From: Nematostella vectensis
Lineage: Eukaryota; Cnidaria; Anthozoa; Actiniaria; Edwardsiidae
Assembly (NCBI RefSeq): GCF_932526225.1
Contig: NC_064039.1
Span: forward strand, 11,426,139-11,490,138
DNA length: 64,000 bases
Direction of reading: 5' to 3'
In this document: piece after piece, positions 55,231 through 64,000 of the stretch
Layout: every line of letters begins with the position of its first letter
How positions within the stretch are numbered: the first letter of the stretch is position 1
Position numbers and translations under genes: made by a program
Notes under the pieces: generated by a model
The model's database searches: none
The model's input: the letters and a program-made list of their open reading frames with translations, nothing else
What the model was told of the DNA's origin: nothing

Positions 55231-56204
55231 TATTCCTGGTACCATTGTGAGCGCCGGACACCGTCTTTGTATTGGATCAGATGAGCCCCGTCGGCATGCT
55301 CAAAGTTAAGTAAGTGGTCGGTGCCCGCAAGGAGGTTTGTCAGATACGCGGCTTCTTCACGGTCGCGGACTACGATCGAGGACTCGTCGCCATGGCGACC
55401 GCACTTGCCTACGAAACGGTCAGCGAGATCTAGACCCTGCGAGTCTTCGCCGCCGGGGCTGGAGCGGGGGAACTTGATGGAGTCCTTTTTTCCGACGCTA
55501 TACAACACCTCCCTCGCCGCGGCCATGACGTGGTCACCCGAGTCTAACAGGTCCTTGAGCTCTGGCGTGGTGATCCAGCCCTCGTTTTGTTTCAAGTGCT
55601 GCCCTACCCTCCCGGAAGTGTAGGGGTGACAGGCCTCAGAGAACCCCCACTCGGTCAACTGAATGGCCCCTGTCAGTTGAAGAACCTCGCTCAATAGCCG
55701 TCCCGCAACATCCGCGATACGATACACAATCGTAGGTAAGCCGTATTTCCGTACCAGATCAATTGCGTCCGAGGCGCCGCCGAAGACACTGTCCTCGCAT
55801 CCTAGGTACGCCGCACGCATGTCGATGTGCGCATGAGGCTGCGCCCCTAAGTTTTCCTTGCTATTCCACACTTTGGACTCAACCTGAGCCGCTCGCCAGA
55901 CGTCCCTGTATTTAAGAGGCGTTGGCCTGATGTTCTCTCTTTGGGTCCACTTCTTGAAGCGATACCCTATTGCGCCGCCCATCGAGTGCGTAGCTTCGGT
56001 GTACTCTTGGTAGGCTGGGTGATCATCAGGGAGCCATTGAGGATCATGTCCAGTCTCGTCTGTAAACGCCCTGTCGATGGCCCATTCGTCTTGTCCCGAT
56101 CGGTACAGTTTGCCTTCGTGCGTGACTATAACACGCCCACACAGCCAGACCCTCGTGCTTCTGGGGATCGCCCTGTTTATAAAGCGAATGAGCACCTCTC
56201 GCAC
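55230..56204 (-). pseudogene. GC-rich cassette, C-terminal fragment of a broken large gene (possible polymerase-like)
   Basis: The 324-codon minus-strand frame is the same frame as the 56723-56346 piece, separated only by one in-frame TGA (56348-56346) and about 47 open codons. Visible features are WLCGRVIVTHEGKLYRSGQD, IDMRAAYLGCED, HPYTSGRVGQHL, EGWITTPELKDLLDSGDHV, a basic/acidic middle and AHLIQYKDG near the end at 55230. The D-x-x-x-x-Y block in IDMRAAY weakly recalls motif A of family-B DNA polymerases, and the whole layout recalls large uncharacterised fungal and cnidarian proteins; this is a memory-based inference. The frame stops abruptly, suggesting truncation. GC content is far above neighbours and there are no introns. 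Confidence 0.4.
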
Positions 56205-56345
56205 TTTCGCCTCGCGCGTTTTTGTGGCGGCACTGGTAGCGCGAGGCGCTGCCTCCCCCTGGCATAACGAACGAAGCTCCCTCTCAGCCTCGAAGTCTAG
56301 GACGTGGACGCTCGCGATCGCAGGTGGTTCAGTCGGAAGCTCCGC

Positions 56346-57256
56346 TCAGGCGTGGTTATTGTGGCAAGGGATGCGGATTTGTGTGTACCCCCTCTCGTAC
56401 TTCCCCGAGTCCCACTGGACGTTGCCCAGGGCGTCCCCGGCTACCAGCTTTATCCCGAGCTTCTTTTCCATCCCAAAGAGGTCTTCTTTGGTGCATCCCG
56501 TAGTGGCCAGCTTCTTGTCGAATCGCTCGAGGATCTTGCCTCGTGTCTTGGTTAGACCAAGGGAGCGCGAGGTGCCGCGATTCCTCAAGAAGTCGGCAAC
56601 ATAGCTCACAACACAGTTAGCGAAGGCGTTGCTCCCCTCTCGCACAAATATTGGCCCAGGCTCACCATTTTGCTCAGGTAAAGGGCGAAGCTCGTATCTC
56701 TCGTAGACGAGGTACTCTCGCATAAGCGCCCCTCCTCCTCTGTGATTGGCCCCAATGGCTCTGCAAGGGCCTTACCAACGACCGTAAAGAGTCTGTAACG
56801 CCGGTCGGGGTCTACCATCTCGAGCACCAGCGGAAGCACTGCGTTCGCCCGCAGAGACTCTCGCTCGTGCGAGACCCACCACACCGAGCCGTCGTCATTA
56901 ATATCAGGCCCCCGCACAACCGGCTTTAGAGCAATGACACCTGTTCCACCAAGATCTCGTATCTCCTGGTAAACACTGGCGCTTATGTCTTGGCCCCTAA
57001 GATGGGCGCCGCCGACGAAGCGAGAGTAGTACTCCTCGGGGTCTGGGCCCTCTTGCCGCCGTCCCGGCAGCAGAGGGTCGACTTCCTCTGTCCACACTCT
57101 CACCGATACGAGCGGCTTAAGAAGCCTGTGTTTGACATCGTCGGGGATGTCCTCGTCCAGGATGTTCTGGACCAGCCCTGCCAGTACGGCGGGCGCATCT
57201 TTGTCACGCATGCTACCGAGAACCTCCTCTATGTAAGCGTCCATGTTTGGGCACAC
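56346..57256 (-). pseudogene. GC-rich cassette, N-terminal part of the same broken gene
   Basis: Two overlapping minus-strand frames form one interrupted reading. 57256-56606 (216 codons) begins MCPNMDAYIEEVLGSMRDKD and contains HRLLKPLVSVRVW and GTGVIALKPVVRGPDINDDG. The frame then shifts near 56735-56730 (a GGAGGAGGGGCG stretch) into 56723-56346, reading LVYERYELRPLPEQNG, GSNAFANCVVSYVADFL, TKEDLFGMEKKLGIKLV and IPCHNNHA before the TGA. The N-C-V...E-x-L..KKLGI...HNNHA order looks like a conserved domain start, but I cannot name it with confidence. The start codon is the first ATG after a short repeat at 57260-57330. Confidence 0.45.
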
Positions 57257-57257
57257 C

Positions 57258-57325
57258 TTGTGCCACCCAGTCTCTAACTGAGAGTTTGGGTAAGCCCTGC
57301 GCCACCCAGTCTCTAATTGACCGCA
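57258..57325. repeat. Short direct repeat between cassette frames
   Basis: TGCCACCCAGTCTCTAACTGA and GCGCCACCCAGTCTCTAATTGA in tandem, about 42 bp apart, between the Cys-rich frame and the large broken frame. Confidence 0.8.
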
Positions 57326-57657
57326 CCGCGGGCTGCGATGTCAGACAGGACGAATGCGAACCATTTCCGAGCGCGCCTCTCGATGCCACGCATCCTCTGC
57401 CCTTTACGATTTGCTCCGCAGGGGAGGCACAACCGCGTCTCCGACTGAGTCCCTATGCCGCAGACCCTGCACGGCACGGGGAGGGGGCTGCCCTTACGAA
57501 GCCTTTGGAGGTGCACCTTGCAGTAGGTGTCCATGCACCTCCGGCCGCACGTGTTTGCGTGGCCGATCTTTAGCCACCCGCAATAATCTTTTCCGCACTT
57601 CATCCTTCGAACGCTCGGTATACCACAGGACAGACGGATGTCTAATTGCAAGTCCAA
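57313..57657 (-). CDS. Cys-rich small protein, probable zinc binder, in the GC-rich cassette
   Basis: 114 codons. Cys and His are arranged as CGKDYCGW..HANTCGRRCMDTYCKVH, then CRVCGIG and CLPCGANRKG, with a basic linker (QRLRKGS) and basic C-terminal region. The paired CxxC, CxxxxC and CxxxH spacing suggests one or two structural zinc sites and nucleic-acid binding. It is the first frame of the minus-strand cassette, 56 bp upstream of the broken large gene, and directly follows a tandem array that may be its upstream control region. There is no visible stop or frameshift, so it could still be intact. The name and family are unknown to me. Confidence 0.55.
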   Translation of the reverse strand: MDLQLDIRLSCGIPSVRRMKCGKDYCGWLKIGHANTCGRRCMDTYCKVHLQRLRKGSPLPVPCRVCGIGTQSETRLCLPCGANRKGQRMRGIERRARKWFAFVLSDIAARGAVN

Positions 57658-58025
57658 CGCCTAATTAATTATTCATGCACGCGAAATGCCCACCGGCCTG
57701 CAGCCCTAATTAATTATTCATGCACGCGAAACGCCCACCGGCCTGCAGCCCTAATTAATTATTCATGCACGCGAAACGCCCTCCGGCCTGCAGCCCTAAT
57801 TAATTATTCTTGTACGCGAAATCGATTTGGCCTAGTTAATTATTCACGTACGCAGCCCTAATTAATTATTCATGTACGCGAAACGCGCCCGGCCTACATT
57901 AGCAATTGCCAAAAGCTTATGTACGTGAAATCGATTTGGCCTACATTAGCTTTTGCCGATTGTTTATGTACGTGAAATCGATTTGGCCTACATTAGCTTT
58001 TGCCGATTGTTTATGTACGATCTGC
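57658..58025. repeat. Iteron-like array upstream of the GC-rich cassette
   Basis: Four units at 45-bp spacing (starting 57660, 57705, 57750, 57795) share CCTAATTAATTATTCATGCA and CGCGAAACGCCCACCGGCCT. They grade into three units of about 48 bp with GGCCTACATTAGCTTTTGCC and ATGTACGTGAAATCGATTT. Each unit keeps an ATG(C/T)ACG(C/T)GAAA core. Position and form resemble replication or promoter iterons, but no function is proven. Confidence 0.8.
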
Positions 58026-58044
58026 CTGTTATATAGAGACGGGG

Positions 58045-58125
58045 CTGGGAGGCCCGGAGGGGCGATCCGCGCCTCCCAGGCCGTTTCACTGAAACCCCGG
58101 TCCCCCCCCCCCCCCCCCCCCCCCC
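58045..58125. repeat. GC hairpin and poly-C tract
   Basis: GGGAGGCCCGGAGGGG faces GCGCCTCCC in a possible hairpin (58048-58078), followed by about 24 C residues (58101-58124). Confidence 0.7.
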
Positions 58126-58436
58126 GACAATCATACGCTCGAGAGTTTTGTCAGTTTCTGAAAAACAGAGGACTTACGGGGGAAAAAAGAGGTTCTCATG
58201 AGAAAGGCAATGAAATTTTCTTTTGAATCCTGGATTTTTATTAACATCAGATACAATATTTGTGCTGCTTTGGTGGTCTGATTTCAGCGCTCGCGCCAAT
58301 CGGCAGTGCATTGTTTACAGAACGCGCCTTTGGTTACCGTGGAAGCGAAATGCATTCGAAAGTGGGGAAATCTGCCGGCATTTGAAAGCGCCGATTTCGT
58401 GCGCCCGCGAGCCCATCGTGAATATATATATATATA
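58126..58436. other. Spacer end next to the right arm
   Basis: No coding region is recognised. It ends at a short TA run that marks the inner edge of the right arm. Confidence 0.4.
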
Positions 58437-61400
58437 TATTAATTACCATTACCATTTAACCCAGAAGAAAAAAGAAACTAATTTCAATCAGTAAACTTAT
58501 ATAAGCATAAATAAAATTTGGGAACAAAAAGGGTTGATTATACTACAATGAGAAAGAATACTTTTACTAACAACTAAGAAGAACTTGTAGAGGGGTATCA
58601 TTACGAAACGTTACAAGAAATTGCGTATATTAACAAAAAACGACATACTGTACAGAATGGAAGAACTTTTTCGAGAATCGATACGTGTTTATCTCCTGCT
58701 TACCTTTCTTCCTTTCACAACCGCAATGTGTGCTTTGCTTTCTTCAAAATGTAATTTTATTAAATTTGGAGAGTATTTTCCCATTGTCGTTGATTTAAAA
58801 CCTTTTTCATAAAAATGGTTTTGTCTGCAACGACGGTCAACGAAAACCTTTCAGAGTCCGCTTCACTTTTTGGTTTATCGTTTTAATTACTCTGGTACAA
58901 CAAGTGGCTTGATCCAAGAGAGGCAATAGCGATCAAAAACAATCTTCGACGTTCAAGGTAAAAGTACACTGATTTAGAATAATATAATATAAATATGAGT
59001 ATGGAAGACTATATTTAGATAACTAGATTACCTATACATATCAATGTTTTTTGCAACAAATAACATACTAGCTTGCACTACAAGCTAATATGTAGAAGTC
59101 CCTCCTGTAGTACACAAGTGATTGACGTAACGTCCAGTGTTCCATATCAGCTTCTACATCACTAGCTCGTGTACGCAGTTGGGCCAGGGAGAGAGGCGCT
59201 CATTGGACATAGAAGATGAAGGGATAAAAAGAACCGTAGGGTGGTGTGTGGATGTCAATGTGAGATAGATAAAAAGGAGTCGCCACATCACATGACTATG
59301 GAATGCTATTTCAACAAAGACAACTTATACAAATTACAAGCCCTTTATTTCATTATTATTATTTTATTTTTTGTTTGGGGGGAGGGGGGAGGCGTCATAT
59401 TTTGCGCCACCATTTTTACCTCGACCATGATCTCGAAATAGAGAAGGGGAGGTGTCACAGTTCATGAACGGACATGCCAATTATGTCCGGACACGGTAGA
59501 GGACGAGTTCCACTTTGTCGTGCAGTAAATATGCGCAGTTAAGAACACACTTTTTCGAAAAATCTAGCAGATCCTGGTGATTTGATTTCGCTAAGAAATC
59601 GGAGAGACAGAATTTTTCTCTAAATACTTAACCCTCCAAAGAAAATAGCAAAGGAGGCGGCAAAGTATTTTTTCTCATGCTCTTAATTAAGAAACCCAAA
59701 AAGGAGGGAGATGTTGATGAAGACTCTGACTTTATAATTCACTTTCAGCCAAACCTATGTACTAAATCTGTATACGGTGAAGTGGATAAATTACATTGTT
59801 TATTACCTAAAAAAATCCAAACTGTACCCCCCCCCCCCCTCCCAAACGCGTATGTTCGATGCCGTGTCACTATATCTCCGAACTGAATGAAAAATACATG
59901 TTCAAACTAACAAAGGTGATAGAGTGGTTTTCAAAATCCCGTGCAACAAAATGTAATTGTTAATGTGTAATAGTCAAGCCAGAACAAAAGAGAACAAAAA
60001 TATTACAGTGTATTAGACTAAGTTCAAACATTGTATTACCCATTAGCCGTATTTTAAACTACTTCCTTCTATCTAAATAACTTGTGAAACCATTCGAGTG
60101 GGCGCACTCGCCGCATTCCACCGTGCACTGGTGGCTAAGCGAACGGGAACGCCGTCAGGTACTTTCTCCGGATCCCTTTCTCCTTTCTATTAGCTATATC
60201 CGCTATAACAATTTCACACAAATTCGAAAGTCGTGAAGCCGGACTAATACAAAAACGTGAAAGATTTCATAATCGTGAAGGATTTCCAAATCGTGAAGGA
60301 CTTTCCAAAATCGTGAACGATTTCGAAATCGTGAAGGTTTTTAAACATCGTGAACGATTTCGAAATCGTGAAGAATTTTAAAAATCGTGAAGGATTTTAA
60401 AAATCGTGAAGGATTTTAAAAATCGTTCACGATGGCCCAGGACGGTGAACTGATCCAGTAAAACTAAACTAATGCATAGCTAGTACAACAAGTTCAATAT
60501 CTAACAAAGTCTTTCAACTAGAGGGGAGCCCTTGCGCATCCGTCCACCTCAACGATCCTGTGGAGGCTTTTTTTCTTCTGTCGCCATCTCCTCCTCCTCT
60601 GACTTACTTTGGTCCTCTCCCAGCTCAAAGGGTTTCTCGGACAAAAGAAGATGAGCCCTGTTCCTGCGGTATTCTGCTACTTCGATGTTTTCCACTTCGT
60701 TCTCCACTTTTGGGCCAACCTCTTCTATCACCTTCGCTTTATCCCATTCACATTTTGTCTCCCTTCCCCATTCTCACCACATCTCCTTGCCAGTTGCTCC
60801 GCTAAATCCTGGTCTTTGAACGCTGTGTGAACGTTTAGAGGTAAGTAAACAAGAATGCTAAGGCCTAAATTAAACGGCGTGCCAGAGTCGCACCGTTCTG
60901 GTTCCTTACAGATTCGATCATAGAGCAGCTCTACTTTTGTACAACGTCGAACTTTTTGTTTGTTAACTCAGTTTCAGTTTCAGTTTTAATGCTCGGTTAG
61001 GCTGAGTTGCATTACACCAAGATAAATAAATATACATGAATAAATAAGACTAAAACAGTACATTATCATATGCTACACAGCTCTATTGAGAGACTAAGGT
61101 CTTGAATAAATCTAATGAACTGGCACTAGCGGTGTGTGCCGGAAGGCTGTTCCAGTCTGGAATGGTATTGGGAAAAAATGAAAACTTGTAAACATCTGTA
61201 CGGGGGGCAAGAACATTAAGTTTAAACGGGTGATTACAATGAGTGACGGACGAGCAATAACTAAGGTGGTCAGGGAGAGATATAGGTACAAGGCCATTTA
61301 CAATTTTATACAACATGCAAAGACGATCCTGTTTCTTTATAAGGTAGAGCTCTGGCCACTTGAGATCACTGATAAAAGCACTAACACTAACATAGCGAGA

Positions 61401-62041
61401 ATAGTTACTACATACAAAACGGGCTGCGCGTCTCTGGACCATCTCGATCTTGTTAATGTTCTTCTGAGTGTAGGGATCCCACACAGTTGATGCGTAGGAC
61501 AACGTGGGGCGCACTAAGGAACAGTAGGCGCGGGCTTTTACTACTTTAGAACAACTATACAAGTTCCGTCTAACTAGGTTAAGAATGCGAGATGCTTTAA
61601 GAGTGATGTGGTCTACGTGACTGTTCCATTTGAGATCATTTGAGAACTGCACACCGAGGTAGGGATGACTCTCTCGCTCCTCCAGCTTGGACCCGTACAG
61701 GAAGTAATCTGCGTAGATCTTTTGTTTGTTATGCGCAGAACACAGCACTTTGAAGGATTAAACTCCATCTTCCAAGTTTTGGACCATGCGGCGAGTTTGT
61801 TCAAGTCTTGCTGAAGGTGGGATGGAGATTCATCGGATGTGGAGGTAGAGGGCACAGTCATCAGCAAAGAGTCTTATTTTGCCGTTAATTTCAATAAAAT
61901 AACAACGGACCAACCACTGACCCTTGAGGCACGCCTGAGGTTACAATGGCAGGCGAAGAGTGCTCCCCGTCAACAACAACTAATTGTGTCCTGTTCTTGA
62001 GGAAATCCTCCAGCCAGTAGTACACTTGACCAGAAATCCCA
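58437..62041 (-). repeat. Right arm of large inverted repeat
   Basis: About 3.6 kb, reverse complement of 50742-54311. Paired landmarks: small frames 58621-58812 / 54168-53941, 59241-59441 / 53512-53312, 59677-59886 / 53076-52867, the TTCACGA array, and the LINE 3' end. The outer edge falls within the LINE RT domain at 62041, where similarity stops abruptly. Confidence 0.93.
60985..62041 (-). mobile_element. LINE 3' fragment in the right arm
   Basis: Inverted copy of the end of the 48304-51787 LINE, from the RT region (LVVVDGEHSSP side) to the (TTTCAG)n complement of the tail at about 60967-60990. The connection-domain frame 61748-61083 is uninterrupted for 221 codons (SYASTVWDPYTQ, SALISDLKWPELY-type region), unlike the left copy, but a deletion of about 23 bp near 61895 removes residues around YINDLPDE. 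Confidence 0.88.
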
Positions 62042-62350
62042 GTGTCCCAGCCCCTGCTACGGCCCTGAATAGAGAGGATATATGGAGTTGTTACTTTATG
62101 CTAGAATTTGTCCATAAAACTGTAATCCAATCCAACTTGAAGTTTTTGTAATTGTCTACTATTTTCGAGTTAAGGCAGAGGTACTACATCAAGTTTGATT
62201 TATTACAGTTTTATTGCTTCTACCACACACAACGTGCTAACTCTTAGGGTCAACAATTGCTGCAGACCACTTCCAAAATCCTATATTATTTATTCTTTAC
62301 ATTCCGAACGCTCTTGAGTCTTGCACAAAGCCCTGTGCAAACTGCGCCAG

Positions 62351-62590
62351 CACCCGCCAGGACTGCTGAGCCAGGACTGCTGAGCCAGGACTGCTGAGCC
62401 AGGACTGCTGAGCCAGGACTGCTGAGCCAGGACTGCTGAGCCAGGACAGCTGAGCCAGGACTGCTGAGCCAGGACTGCTGAGCCAGGACTGCTGAGCCAG
62501 GACTGCTGAGCCAGGACAGCTGAGCCAGGACTGCTGAGCCATGACTGCTGAGCCAGGACTGCTGAGCCAGGACTGCTGACCAGGACTGCT
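62351..62590. repeat. 14-bp minisatellite, about 17 copies
   Basis: Unit CCAGGACTGCTGAG, with occasional variants (CAGGACAGCTGAG, CATGACTG). Since 14 is not a multiple of 3 and the unit has no stop in any minus-strand frame, the array reads open in all three frames, producing Ser/Gln/Ala/Leu-rich false proteins of 109-126 residues with a 14-residue period. Confidence 0.95.
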
Positions 62591-62824
62591 GGCGGAGTGC
62601 TCGGCCGGAGTTAGACCGCTGTGCAAACTGCTCCAACACGTACAGAAAGTGCTTCCTATCGGTCAAACACGTAATTATATCTCTTTATTACATGATTGAT
62701 ACCTCTTCCATAATTCTTGCAAGTACTTTATTTCACTAAAATACCTATGAATAATTTACAATCTTAAAGACCGGGGAGGGCTTGATGTATCAGCAGGGAA
62801 GAAGTAGGGTTTAATATGAACTCA

Positions 62825-63078
62825 TTAAAGCCGCATTGTCACCAATTTACTTCCGGAGGTCCGACGGAAACCTCAACCGTTAAAAGACAAAAGAATCTAT
62901 TAAAATCCGAGATATTAAGCAGGCCATCCGCTCTAAATTATCAATCACATCCTCAAAGAAACTTCCAATAAACACACTGCTTTCAATATTTTGAAATATT
63001 TTTCGCGTTTTCCGTTAAAAATCATCGGAGATTGTTACGTAATCCACCGGAAGTAAACTGGTGACAATGAGGCTTTAA
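62825..63078. mobile_element. TTAA-flanked MITE, piggyBac-type
   Basis: TTAA at 62825-62828 and 63075-63078 bound terminal inverted repeats AGCCGCATTGTCACCAATTT and AAACTGGTGACAATGAGGCT, continuing to CTTCCGG / CCGGAAG. About 250 bp, non-coding. TTAA target duplication is characteristic of piggyBac-like transposition. Confidence 0.85.
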
Positions 63079-63356
63079 ATATATGAACGAGGCTAATAAC
63101 TAGAATACTGATAAGGAGTAGGTTAAAAATTAGATATTAACCGTGAATACTAAAGGACCATAATATTAAACCTTGAGTAGAAATGAGCAAAACACACCAA
63201 TTTTTCGCCACAGATTTACAATAAGAAAGATTGAATATTAACAATGCATCGATTACAATGTCATAAAAGCAAAATTTGTATTTGTAACTCGCGACAATAG
63301 GCTCAGCCAAAATTTTATATGCAATTTTTGAAATTATTCCAACAGCAAAGTTCTAC

Positions 63357-63668
63357 TCATTTGTTCCGCTTGTTCTTTGTCGTCGACATTACAGTTCTTG
63401 AAAATAGATATTTGGCATAATAAAAATATATAAGTCGCTCTTCTTCGCTGTCAGTGAGCTCCATTCTCGCAGCGTGCTCACACTGAAACTCCGAGTTACG
63501 AAAATTTTGTAATTCAACTCCACCTTGGGTAATTGACTCCGTGCATGGAGCAGTCCCGCTATGTCTGAATGTTAATTTTGATTGTTTACAGTATTGATCT
63601 AATGGGCTTATTAAATTTGTGCAATCAACCACCAACTCTCCTGGGTTTTCTTGCAGGTCAATAATAAC
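63357..63668 (-). CDS. Last exon of an unrecognised minus-strand gene (5' part outside window)
   Basis: After an acceptor TTTCAG (63674-63669) an open exon runs 103 codons to a stop at 63359-63357. It reads VIIDLQENPGELVVDCTNLI, PLDQYCKQSKLTFRHSG, QCEHAARMELTDSEEERLIY and a basic end STTKNKRNK. No family is recognised. No further upstream exon is visible between 63690 and 64000, so the remaining gene lies to the right of the window. Confidence 0.45.
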   Translation of the reverse strand, partial: VIIDLQENPGELVVDCTNLISPLDQYCKQSKLTFRHSGTAPCTESITQGGVELQNFRNSEFQCEHAARMELTDSEEERLIYFYYAKYLFSRTVMSTTKNKRNK

Positions 63669-63689
63669 CTGAAACTTGTTTGATTTAAA

Positions 63690-64000
63690 AAAAAAAAAAA
63701 TTAACTTTTATTGAGTTTTGTCCCTTTTCCACCGGTCTTTTTATCTTTAAATTGTTATTTACTAGGTATAGATCATGTAATAAGCCAGTTAAAGGCCCAT
63801 AAGCAGCCAAGCCTACATCAGATCGAGGCTCTATTTTAGCGCTGCGCTAGATTTATCTATATGCTGGCATTTATGCGATGTCATATGAAAGCTGTTTTAC
63901 CATCTCGAGCCGAAGGTTACGGGAAATTGAAGTATGCAAAAAGGTTCGTGAAACCTGTATTAATCGTCCACTGACGTCCAATAACAATCCAGAATTCCTT
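63690..64000. other. Window end, intron or intergenic, nothing assigned
   Basis: No exon, repeat or RNA gene is recognised. It is probably an intron of the minus-strand gene ending at 63357. Confidence 0.4.

Noticed and set aside
55321-57668. Several plus-strand frames over the GC-rich cassette (for example 56077-56604, 57247-57573)
   Set aside because: GC-rich DNA keeps shadow frames open; the minus-strand frames have consistent order, frame continuity and conserved-looking motifs.
57646-57861. Repetitive 71-residue frame reading LINYSCTRNAHRPAA
   Set aside because: 45-bp tandem array read in a frame kept open by its length; more likely a regulatory or replication array.
50742-62041. Reading the 3.6-kb arms as terminal inverted repeats of one giant DNA transposon
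   Set aside because: The outer edges fall inside a LINE that is longer on one side, and no target-site duplication is visible at 50742 or 62041.
62286-62666. Gln/Ser-rich proteins of 109 and 126 residues
   Set aside because: Come from the 14-bp minisatellite; no splice or start evidence.

Overview
The window reads as nuclear DNA of an early-branching animal, most likely an anthozoan cnidarian (a sea anemone such as Nematostella is my best guess; I cannot confirm the species). The reasons are genes split into many short exons with GT..AG introns, a metazoan-type NUP98-NUP96 precursor, several non-LTR retrotransposons, a Penelope-like element with hammerhead ribozymes, a tRNA-derived SINE, many MITEs, and AT-rich intergenic DNA.

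Layout. (1) 83-19292, plus strand: 34 exons of NUP98-NUP96, lacking only the 5' end. They join in frame to 1785 residues plus stop and encode FG/GLFG repeats, the GLEBS motif, the self-cleaving domain and the whole NUP96 scaffold. Introns hold a LINE fragment, a SINE, two MITEs and several tandem arrays. (2) 19597-21960, minus strand: a small unrecognised gene of at least five exons facing NUP98. (3) 22600-33500: repeat-rich DNA with a rearranged CR1-like LINE (23180-27395), a LINE scrap, a hammerhead remnant and foldback MITEs. (4) 33910-42470, minus strand: 13 exons of a PLP-dependent decarboxylase resembling bacterial tyrosine decarboxylases but about 950 residues long. A Penelope-like element with ribozymes sits in one intron. 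(5) 43574-44970: a decayed, intron-containing Mutator-like transposase. (6) 48304-51787: a LINE with a 2A-like motif, a PHD finger, endonuclease and reverse transcriptase. (7) 50742-62041: a large inverted repeat with arms of about 3.6 kb around a 4-kb spacer. The spacer carries a GC-rich, intronless, broken minus-strand gene cluster unlike the rest of the window. (8) 62300-64000: a 14-bp minisatellite, a TTAA-flanked MITE and the last exon of a minus-strand gene that begins outside the window.

Two themes stand out. First, tandem arrays in both host genes repeatedly contain copies of the neighbouring splice junction (acceptor plus first exon bases, or exon end plus donor). Second, the GC-rich cassette inside the inverted repeat looks like a fragment of a foreign replicating element: a Cys-rich zinc-binding-like ORF followed by a broken gene that I tentatively compare with family-B-polymerase-like proteins. 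All exon calls come from reading splice signals and phase by eye; no alignment or database search was run.
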